A stretch of DNA of 64,000 nt from Siphonodentalium dalli (Eukaryota; Mollusca; Scaphopoda; Gadilida; Siphonodentaliidae), in assembly GCA_032622095.1 (NCBI GenBank), contig CP136061.1, positions 94,671,345 through 94,735,344 on the forward strand, written 5' to 3'. Below the pieces are notes generated by a model. The model was not told the origin of the DNA. It searched no databases and was given only the letters and a program-made list of their open reading frames with translations. Shown here piece by piece: positions 24,495 through 33,854 of this stretch. The position numbers were made by a program, and so were the translations under genes. Every line of letters begins with the position of its first letter. The first letter of the stretch is position 1.

Positions 24495-27400
24495 ATTTAG
24501 GCACATTAGGCATGAAAGGGGAAAAGTAAGGAAATAAATAGGGGAAAGCTGATTTTTTAAATATTATTTAGGCCATAACATCGCGGATGCGTCACGAAAA
24601 GTCCCCTAAAATCGGAGTTGAGCTTTCGGAGTTAACCAATTTTTTCCAAAAAAAAAAAAAAAAAATTTTAGATTTCACAATCATAGGAATAATGGGATGA
24701 TATAACAATTTTTCAGCCGAAACATATACCAAATGTACTCAATATTGTTCAATACACAATTCTCGAACCAGAGATACACATTCAACGGGGGATTTGAATG
24801 AATTTCGCAAATATGGATATAAAATAACATAATGACCCCAAAAAATGACGTTTTTTTTCAGACAAACTGTCCTATTCGTGTCAAATTTCTCGGGCTATTC
24901 ATTACATAGGCGCAAGCAATTTGTTTTTAAATTGCACAGACATCACTTCTGCAATATAATATGCGGGATTAGCAACTATACCTATGATAAGTGGTCAATA
25001 CTTGTAAAAACATAACCCTACCCCATAAACTGGCTCTCATCACATTTTGCTCTTCCGCTAGTCCAAGTGCTTGTTGTAGAAAACACACCAACAGTGAAAA
25101 TGGTGATTAAAGCATGAAACATGGCACATATGTTCCTTATACGCTACTGCTCATTTTCACATGTGGCGACGGGCTCTTCTTGGCAAAGGTTGCTAGGCAA
25201 CTACACGGCATCGGATTAATGCATATGACTGATATTATATGTGTTCTAACAAACTAAACTACGTCGTGTAGCATTTTTATGGTGAAAATAAATTATTGTT
25301 GTCAGTTTTGACCTGACTGACAAATTACCATATTTCTTACTTACAAGGGGGTGACACACACACAATCTAAAATGCACATATGACTGATATTATGGTAGCT
25401 CTAACAAACTAAACTACACCTAATAGCACCTTTATGTTGAAAACAATTAGAATAGTTGTTGTTAGTGTTGAGCTGGCTGAAAAAAATACCATATAATTCT
25501 TACTTATATGAGTGGTAAATGTTGCCAGGGTCATACCCGAAATACAAAAATGCACATATGACTGATATTATGGTAGTATTAACGTTTCTATGGTGAAAAC
25601 AATTATAAATGTTGTTAGTGTGAGCCTAACCAGAATGTGCTACAAATTTAGTTTTCATATGGGTACAATTATCCGTTATGCTCCATCAGTTCAGATATCG
25701 GGAATTCAAAGTGAGAGTTGAAAAGTTGTTGCTTATATTTAATATGAGGCATGACCATAATAGTTATATAAGCCATAGACCCACACATCTAGATGTATAA
25801 TGTAAGTCACGGACCCACTCTACTAAATATGAAGAACATAGGGTCAGCCACCAATATGTTAGCCATGGGCCACGTCTCTATATGCATACCATATACGTAC
25901 GTCCGTTTTCAGCCATTCGACCAACGCTCTATTGGATGGGTGTCCCATTCGATTGGCCGTGTGCACCACCATAGCTTGGCTATGGACCCAGGCTCATATA
26001 GGTAGGAACTTGAGACGGGCCACTATGGCCAGCCCATGTATCCAGGCTGAGTTAGTTATGACCTTATCCAACAGTTATGACCTTATTACCAGACATTTAC
26101 CCATCCCATGAATGTACATGTTACATGACTATCTAGGTTATAACCACAGCCACGCATACGCCATGGACCCATATGAACACCACATGTAGTGCAAATACAC
26201 AGGTGCCTATAGTTATGAACGCATAACATGTACCCAGGTCTATCCGGCAAATCAATAAAACCAGCCCTAAATAGTATATCATCGGTCCAGGCCCCTTTCT
26301 ATGACATGGACACAGTAGTTAAGACGCGGCATTGGATGCAGTTCCTTAAGCCCCTGTCACACTCAGACCGGCGCTCTCATTGCGCTGCAAAAGTATCAAA
26401 GCGCCCACCTAAACGCACTAAGGTCTCCAAGAACCGATTGGTGACGCAGTGGACACTGGCTACAACGGGCGAGGATCTCCATGGTCGCCCATAGGTGCCA
26501 GAGCGCCGCGCTTGTTTTATGCATGCACAAAACAAGCGCAGAGGCTCGGCGTTCTGACCAGGACGTAGTACTGTCGCCGTGACAGCGCAAAGCAAAGCGC
26601 CAAGCGAGCGACGTGAGCGTTATGTGGACGTAGCAAGAGCGCATATTAGCGTCTCGTGGTCGCAGCAAGAAATTAATCTTGTCTTTTGCGACTACAGTAA
26701 GCTTAATCAAATTCTCACTACGTGCCTTTCCCGTCCTTAATACGCTCAATGAGGCTCTGTCCAAAACTTATTGCGCTCTTTCTGCGCTGTCATGGGGTGT
26801 TATGGGCTGGTTCCCGTCCACATTGTGCTGCCACTGCGACTCTGGCGCTCGCTTTACGCCCAAGCGTTATACATGGCGTTCTTCCGGCGTTTACAGCAGG
26901 TTTACGGTACGATCCCACTTTGAAATGCGGTCTGCTCATATCACTGTCACACTCCGCTGCGATCAGGCTGGTGTTTGCTTTGAGTTGAAAAAGTATCAAA
27001 ATACGAGTAACGCACAGTGGAAGCGCGGAAAATTGTCAGAAATTTTCAATCTGTTAAAACAAGAGAACCAATGTCAGAAATGGTAACGCTCTCAAGATCA
27101 TATATTATAAACCCAAGAAGGTAATTGTAGAATATAAAATATATTGGTTTGCGAATGACCAACTCTAATTAACGAACCAGTGGCCGAATCGACCGTCTCC
27201 GACCACAACCCCCAGTGGGCTGCAGAAATTTCTTTCATTTGTAATTGACATATAGTTTATCACAAACCAAAAATCAACATTAATCAACGTTGATTAACAC
27301 AATAAACGAAATTGAATTTCCCCAACTACACCTTTTACGGGACTCGGCCTCCAGCTCGCAGTTTTAATCATCCCAAAAATTCCCATTCTATAAAACTAAT

Positions 27401-30061
27401 AAAACACCCATTGATAATGTCAACCCGCACGCGAAACGAGAAACTCCCCACCAGTTATACATGCGGCGCGCGTGACAAGCTATGCTCATATCCCGCTTAC
27501 CATATCACGTTTTCATCGCCCACTTTGTACGACCCATTGCGTTCCTGTTTTGTCAAGTCTCACGCTCTCACTGCGTTTCCTCCACGCCGTAAACGCCCTT
27601 AATGCGTTCAAGTCGTTGTCATTGCGTTGTTAGTACGCTTTGCGCTGTCATGGCGACGGTACTACGACTTGTCAGAACGCCGAACCTCTGCGCTTGTTTT
27701 GTGCATGCACAAAACAAGCGCGGCGCTCTGGCGCTCTGGGGCGATCACGGAGACCATCTCCCGTCCTAGCCAGTGTCCACTGCGTCAAAAATACGTTCTT
27801 GGATACCTTACTTCGCTTTGCTTGGCGCTTTGATTATTTTTCAGCGCAATGCATGCGCCGGCCTGATCGCAGCGGAGTGTGACAGTAGTTTAATCGGACA
27901 GCTGATCTATTGCGGAGTGGTGGGTGTTTTCCCCACAACATAAAAACCCACTATGACTGGAGAACGCAGGAGGCGCTATCTGTACTCTCCGCGCCCGCGC
28001 AGAGAACGTTTTGCGAACTTATTGAGAACGTACTAGCATCACAATGACAGCGACTTGAACGCACTAAGAGCGTGAGACTTGACAAAGTAGGAACGCAATA
28101 GGAGCATACTTTGTTTTAAAAGTTTGACAATTTTCGACAGTTTTCGGCGCTCCTCCTGCGTGTTACTCATATGTTGGTACTTTTGCAGCGCAGTGAGAGC
28201 GCCGGCCTGAGTGTGACAGGGGTTTTAGTAACTATGGGTTGGTTTGGGCTGCCCATGTAAATGGGAAATGGTCACCGGTTTCAAAGGGTAGTTCATGTTA
28301 TCTCAGTCTGAAATATATAGGCCACGCTCATGTCCGAACTCCTATAGACTTGTAAATGACTCATGACCATGTACTGACATATATGTAGTTATGGCATGGA
28401 TAGGACGGAAACACAGTTAGTTCCTACCGTACAGCAACTAGTATGCGAATGCTACCACACCGTGCGTAATAAAGTGTTCTGCATGGATGCCATTGCCAAA
28501 TGTAGTGCGAATGTCCGATTTCATGGGGGGATTCAGGTGGTATCGACATACATGTGGGTCAATATTTTTACATGTCTCATTAAAATGTATTCCAACAATA
28601 GATTGATGGAAGAAACAATAATAAACTCCACACAGGTATGTGATTATGATAAAATTAACTGAATAGTCTGTCAGTTTAAAGAATATTTGTCAATGGTAGG
28701 TGGTAACCTAGCAACAATGAAACCTCAATACCAATTTGCCGCATGAGAATCACGCGAGAATGCATCAGTACACAATACAACAACCTTTGGTTATGCATTA
28801 TGGTCAATATAAGCATAATATGGCATATTATGAAACAATTATATCATGTAAATTTCCAGAAACTAATACCATATTATGAAACAGTTATATCAGTTAAATT
28901 ACCAGAAACTCATTCTTGGTATGTTTTCAAAGGTGGACATGTCCATAGCAACCACTACACCACCCGTTAGGTAACGAATGCGGCAACTTTACTGTCATGT
29001 TCACACTAACAACAATTATAATAATTGTTTTCAATATAAAAATGTTACATGACGTAGTTTAGTTTGTTAAAACTACCATAATATCAGTCATGTGTGCATT
29101 TTTCGATGTCTGGTATGTCCCTAGCAACCGTTACCAGAAATATATAGTAATATTTAAAGTCGAACCAACACTAACAATAACTATTATAATTGTTTCACCA
29201 TAAAATGACAATGACGTAGTTTATATTAGTTTGTCAAAACTACCATAATATCAGTCAGCTCGGCATTTTTCGATTTAGGGTATGTCCCTAGCAACCGTTA
29301 CCACCCCTGTAAGTAATAAATATGGTAATTTTCCAGCCAGATCCACTCTAACAACAACTACTATTATTTTCACAATAAAAATGCTGCATGACGTAGGTTA
29401 GATTGTTAAAACTGCCATAATAAAAGTCATAATTGCATTTCTTCGATGTGGGACAGTTGCATAGCAACCGTTGCCAAGGAATGACCTGCCGCGATGTCTA
29501 CACATCTGAAAATGATTAATAGTGTATAAGGAACCTATGTGCCAAGTTTCATAGTGTTATCACCATTTGCACAATTGTTACGCCAAACGCCATGACTATT
29601 ATGTGGTATTTTTGCCTTTCAGACACTCAAAGCCATGGCGTACGTTTTAGGGGGTAGTGTTATGTTTCCGGCTATACAATCTTAAGGTCTTTTGTTAGGA
29701 AATTTTTTAATCACAATGCGATTTATATGCTCTCTTCGGCAATAAATGTCATCACAATTATGGAATATCGACTGTTAGTAAGCTCTAGCATCAATTACGC
29801 ATATATATCGACACCTGCTCCATGATGGACTGGAATGTGTGAAGATTTAGTCCATAAATTAGCCTACATATGACTGCATTCGCATATGGTTTAATGGAAT
29901 TTCGTCAGAATTTGCACCATTACGAAAAATCATGATATCTCAAAAAGCTCAACTCGGATTCTAGGGGACTTTTGCCAAGTTGTACATAAACATGTTCTTA
30001 TTAATCCCTGAAAAATTCAGCTTTCCCCTATTTTTTGCCGTAGTGAAACCTAATGTGCCTG
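24495..30061. repeat. Large fold-back: two inverted arms around a GC-rich core
   Basis: The left arm (24495 to about 25720) is the diverged complement of the right arm (about 28690-30061). Shared landmarks are GGCACATTAGG, ATAGGGGAAAGCTGA, GTTCCTTATAC and CGGTTGCTA or their complements. Each arm has about three internal units of roughly 175 bp carrying ACTGATATTATGGTAG, AACTAAACTACGTC and TAGTTGTTGTTAGTG. Between the arms lie less clearly inverted segments and the GC-rich element at 26351-28222. No transposase was recognised. Confidence 0.75.
26351..28222. mobile_element. GC-rich non-autonomous inverted-repeat element
   Basis: Ends are CCCCTGTCACACTCAGACCG and its near-exact complement CGGCCTGAGTGTGACAGGGG, continuing for about 45 bp through GGCGCTCTCA. 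Subterminal inverted pairs include AAACAAGCGCGGCGCT-type blocks (about 26500 and 27715, each with a GCATGCACAAAACAAGCGC core) and GTGTGACAGT near 27877. Base composition is far more GC-rich than the surroundings. Several open frames run through it on both strands but share these repeats and look like composition shadows. No clear target duplication. Confidence 0.8.
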
Positions 30062-30412
30062 GACTAATTATCACATGTCCCTGACCTGCAAATCCAGAGG
30101 TCGCGTCAGCCAAATCAAATATAAAGGTCAAATATGAGTAGTATATCATTGGAAATGACTTTGAGAAAAATAACGGTGTATAATAAACTTTTGCGCAACC
30201 GAAATCATAATTATATATAGATAAATCAGCATATACATGTATATAACCAACCAACAACGGCCGATAACACGATCAGATGGACCGGACCAGAAAGTACAGG
30301 ACCGGACGGTTGGACCTATCCAAGGCGGTCCAGCGATGGCGGCCCGGTCTGCGGTCCAGGGCTGAACCGCCGACCGGATCGGCATATAGCGGTCCAGCCT
30401 GTATCCCCATTA

Positions 30413-30684
30413 TAGGGTTCATACGGTGGAACTCACGTATAACCAAGTTGTTTGCACACCACGTTCGCGCCATTGTCGTTAATACGGTGGAAACTCACGT
30501 ATAACCTAGTTGTTTGCGCACCACGTTCGCGCCGTTGTCGTTAATACGGTGGAAACTCACGTATAACCAAGTTGTTTGCACACAACGTTCGCGCCGTTGT
30601 CGTTAATACCGTGGAAACTCACGTATAACCAAGTTGTTTGCACACTATGTTCGCGCCCTTGTCGTTAATACCGTGGAAACTCAC
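30413..30684 (-). repeat. Four 62 bp tandem copies of an exon end with splice donor
   Basis: The 62 bp unit contains the last roughly 38 bases of the SRCR first-half exon (codons for NGANVVCKQLGYT), the donor GTGAGT and a short intron piece. ACTCACGT on the plus strand marks the donors at about 30431, 30493, 30555 and 30617; the genuine one is at 30679. The copies differ by only a few bases, so the expansion looks recent. Reading past the true donor meets TGA at once (ACG TGA), so only the first donor gives a productive product. Confidence 0.92.
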
Positions 30685-30853
30685 GTATAACCAAGTTGTT
30701 TGCACACCACGTTCGCGCCGTTGTGGTTGTCCTTGAACTTGTCTTTGCATAAAGCTCTCCAGTCGTTGTTGTAATATATCTCCACCGCACCCTCAGCATA
30801 TTCTGTCGTCACAGTTGAGCCTGTACCTGATATTCTAAGTTGATATGATTGAC
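30685..30853 (-). CDS. SRCR domain, first half (internal exon)
   Basis: This 169 bp exon encodes the N-terminal half of a scavenger receptor cysteine-rich domain: a LRISGTG strand, AEGAVEIYYNNDWRALC (family pattern GRVEVYHNGQWGTVC), then GANVVCKQLGYT (family pattern ANVVCRQLGF). The acceptor reads TTTTACAG and the donor GGTTATAC/GTGAGT. The exon opens with two bases of a split codon (phase 1) and ends with AC, which the exon at 17606-17775 completes to ACG (Thr). SRCR domains are extracellular ligand-binding modules. The last codons and donor are copied four more times just downstream in the transcript. A TTAA element begins only about 25 bp before the acceptor. No upstream exon was recognised. 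The domain call is strong; the parent protein is unknown. Confidence 0.9.
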
Positions 30854-30878
30854 CTGTAAAATATGTTATATTGAACGT

Positions 30879-31763
30879 TTGAAGGCCCACTTAATTTTCG
30901 AACCCCTAGATAATTTTATATAAAATATATGCCATATTTTATACCACTTGAAAGAGGAAGCTCCAACATATTGTATGCCTGATGGTTATTTATGCCAGTC
31001 ACCTTTGACTCAATCAATATGAAATTACTTCAACTTATTCGGTATAATAAACTGTGAATATATTGTTCTGTGCTCAAGTTTCTTTATTTTCAAAGGAAGG
31101 GGAATAACTCTATTTCTTAAGATATAGAGTTATTTCCCTTCCATTGAAAATACATTTTTAGTTTGAATTCTGTTTTTGTATGATTTCAGCTGTTTTCTAT
31201 TTCTCTATGGTCATCTTCTGAGACACAGACGTTTCAAATGGTGATGCATTATAGTATTTTAATCATATATTATGGCACAGATTGTTATTAAAACCGTATA
31301 TTAACCCTTTACCCAACAGAACGGCCCTGTGCCAATGCATTCTCTTTAAAACTTCAGCATAATGAAGGTTAGGGGACCATAGGTCGCCTCGCATATATAA
31401 GAGAATGCATTGGCTTAACACATATTAAAAATGATCAAATTGTCAAAGAATGTAGAAAATATTATAAGAAAAAATGGTAAAAAGTGTTAGGCCAATGCAT
31501 TCTCTTATATATGCGAGGCGACCTATGGTCGACTCGCATATATAAGAGAATGCATTGGCACAGGGCATAACTGTAGCCATCACAATGTGGTCAACGAATC
31601 GGTTCCAATGATATCCATATTTGTATGATGTTATTGAGACAGACCGAAGATATTTTAGGCTGTTGAAGCTTTATATGGGCGTTTTTGGCCGGTTTGTTGG
31701 GTAAAGGGTTAAGGCACTATAAAAAAAAAATCGGTGACTCGAAAATTAAATGGGACTTTAAAA
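30879..31763. mobile_element. Inverted-repeat element, AAGGCCCACTTAATTTTCGA ends
   Basis: The left end GGCCCACTTAATTTTCGAAC faces TCGAAAATTAAATGGGACTT at 31739. It shares ends and interior (TGAAAGAGGAAG, AATAAACTGTGAA) with the neighbour at 31817-32541. A TTAA-flanked MITE (31301-31712) is inserted in its right half. The left end is about 25 bp from the SRCR exon acceptor. Confidence 0.75.
31301..31712. mobile_element. piggyBac-like MITE (TTAACCCTTTACCCAACA ends), copy 1
   Basis: Starts TTAACCCTTTACCCAACA and ends TGTTGGGTAAAGGGTTAA. TTAA target sites and CCCTTT-type termini are typical of piggyBac/looper elements. It carries two copies of the GCCAATGCATTCTCTTATAT palindromic module in opposite orientation. 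It has no coding capacity. Related copies: 41499-41908 and 52633-52969. Confidence 0.82.
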
Positions 31764-31816
31764 GACACTGGCGTCCACTTCACCGTTGAAATGAGTTTAT
31801 AAACCGGTAATCCGAA

Positions 31817-32541
31817 GTTAAAGGTCCACTTAATTTTCGAACCATCAGATCACATTATATACAACATATTCCATATTATATACCATGAACCATCAGATCA
31901 CATTATATACAACATATTCCATATTATATACCATGAACCATCAGATCACATTATATACAACATATTCCATATTATATACCATGAACCATCAGATCACATT
32001 ATATACAACATATTCCATATTATATAGCATGAACCATCAGATCACATTATATACAACATATTCCATATTATATACCATGAACCATCAGATCACATTATAT
32101 ACAACATATTCCATATTATATACCATGAACCATCAGATCACATTATATACAACATATTCCATATTATATACTATCTGAAAGAGGAAGATCCAAATCATTG
32201 TATTATCAACTGATCCGGTCGAATAAACTGGGAACATTGTTTTTGTCGAGGTACTGAGGTGTGTTCTGTGATTAATTTTGATCCAGATTGTCTATTATTC
32301 TCAATGAAAGTGGAATAACTCTATCTCTTAGTTTGAACTCTGATGCATTTTGTGTTGAGAAGGGGGGAAGTCTTGGAAAGAATCTGAGAACCTCTATCAC
32401 TTGGTGGACACTCCAAGGCCACAGCTGTTCCGTATTCTGATGGAATATATATATTTTTGGTTCCTCTTCCAAATGGTATATAGTATGGAATATGTTGTGT
32501 ATAATGTAATCTGGTCATTCGAAAATTAAATGGGCCTTTAA
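31817..32541. mobile_element. TTAA-flanked element with internal 48 bp tandem repeat
   Basis: Starts TTAAAGGTCCACTTAATTTT and ends AAAATTAAATGGGCCTTTAA. Seven units of 48 bp (about 31838-32172) with CCATCAGATCACATTATATA begin directly inside the left end. The long open frame through the array, repeating MNHQITLYTTYSILYT, exists only because 48 is a multiple of three. Confidence 0.8.
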
Positions 32542-33200
32542 TGTCATTGGACTGTGATAGGCCTATATATATGCTAGGATATTGAACGGTTTAAAGACAT
32601 ATTATGTACTTGTTCGGGTGCGTGAAACTGATAAGTTAGTATTCAGGTGTTATGCCAACTGGAGGAATGTAGCATTCTACTAACATCACCGAAAATCTAA
32701 AGCAAGTCGACCATACCACTCCACAGAAAACATTGTCTGAACTACGCTAAATTATAAATATTTACTACTCGAATCGGGACGCTTCTATCGGCGATAAACT
32801 AACGAAAACGATATCGCCATCGGCAGTTACTGCATTTAATTAATATATAGGAATGACGGTGTGTGTTGTCAATTTAGATATAATATTTGTAAAAATAACT
32901 ACTTTGAACAAGATTATTCTCCATTTCTATTTGATCACCCAACTGGAGTGTTTCACATCACTTTAACACTTTCTGTGCTAAATACTAATTGACGAGTACC
33001 CCCCTTAGGAGATAGTCAGATAATAAGATCAACAATCGACCATCGTTTTGCATGCAATTTTAGACAAGGTCGTATTACATTGAACGACTGACTGGTGTTT
33101 GTTTCCGAGTGAATATAATGGAATTATTGGGCGAAAATGTATCATAATACACGCTTGACAACCCTTTCATGACGGGAGCTGCGCTGGTGCAGCACTAAAT
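32542..33200. other. No gene recognised
   Basis: AT-rich sequence without clear exons or long inverted repeats. Confidence 0.5.
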
Positions 33201-33204
33201 ATCC

Positions 33205-33456
33205 TGCAAATCCATTCTCTTATATATGAGAGTATCCCATAGGGAGCCTCGCATATACATGTATAAGATAATGCACTGGCTTACGATGTCAAGGTTACTA
33301 TTGTCAGGCCAATGTATTTTCCGACTAAATCCTGAAAAATTACCCATAATTCTGCTGTTGTTAAGGAGTATATTATTTAGGACATTACTGCATGCATTTG
33401 TCGAAGTCTTCTCATTGTCACGAACCGCCCCATGTATATATAAACGTATTCTTATA
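33205..33456. repeat. Degraded hairpin module and first unit of a tandem array
   Basis: About 33205-33285 is a decayed copy of the CATTCTCTTATATA hairpin module. About 33335-33390 resembles half of the TA-flanked MITE seen at 15964. From about 33410, CCATGTATATATAAACGTAT matches the start of the repeat units that resume at 36400. Confidence 0.5.
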
Positions 33457-33854
33457 TGTGACCCGCCATATCAAATCCAGTCGGAAGTCGGTATTTTTTT
33501 ACCCTGTGCCAATGCATTCTCTTATATATATAAGAGAATGCATTGGCTTAACAATTATCATGTTTTTTAAACAAATGTTTCTTACAATTTTTAGGACATA
33601 AATTAAAAAACATCCATTACCCTGCAGGGAGCCCCACACATATATGTCATATATAGAAGAGTGTCGTCTGCTCATGTTTGTCTGGGACTCTGTATGGGTG
33701 AAATTATAAAATTGTTAAAGAATACAAGAACAAATTATTAAAATTGTAAAAAATTGTTAGGCCAATGCATTCTCTTATATATGTGAGGCGACCTATGGTC
33801 GACTCGCATATATAAGAGAATGCATTGGCACAGGGTAAAAAAATCCCGTCTTCC

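Larger units (their letters stand above)
17776..30684 (-). other. Intron splitting the SRCR domain, about 12.9 kb
   Basis: Inferred from the matching donor (30683-30684) and acceptor (17776-17777) and from the reading frame that continues across them (GYT then SGTYDN). In transcript order it holds four extra copies of the donor region, a fold-back element with a GC-rich core, a smaller inverted-repeat element, and about 80 copies of the acceptor region. No intact gene was seen inside it on either strand. Confidence 0.85.

Noticed and set aside
26228-27882. GC-rich open frames resembling coding sequence
   Set aside because: They lie within an element made of nested inverted repeats. High GC lowers stop frequency; no domain is seen.
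30273-30504. Frames on both strands near the donor array
   Set aside because: They run through the 62 bp repeat and a short GC-rich stretch (30270-30400). The true exon is in another frame and ends at 30685.
31885-32178. 97-codon frame made of a 16-residue repeat
   Set aside because: Product of the 48 bp tandem repeat; no codon use or start context of a gene.
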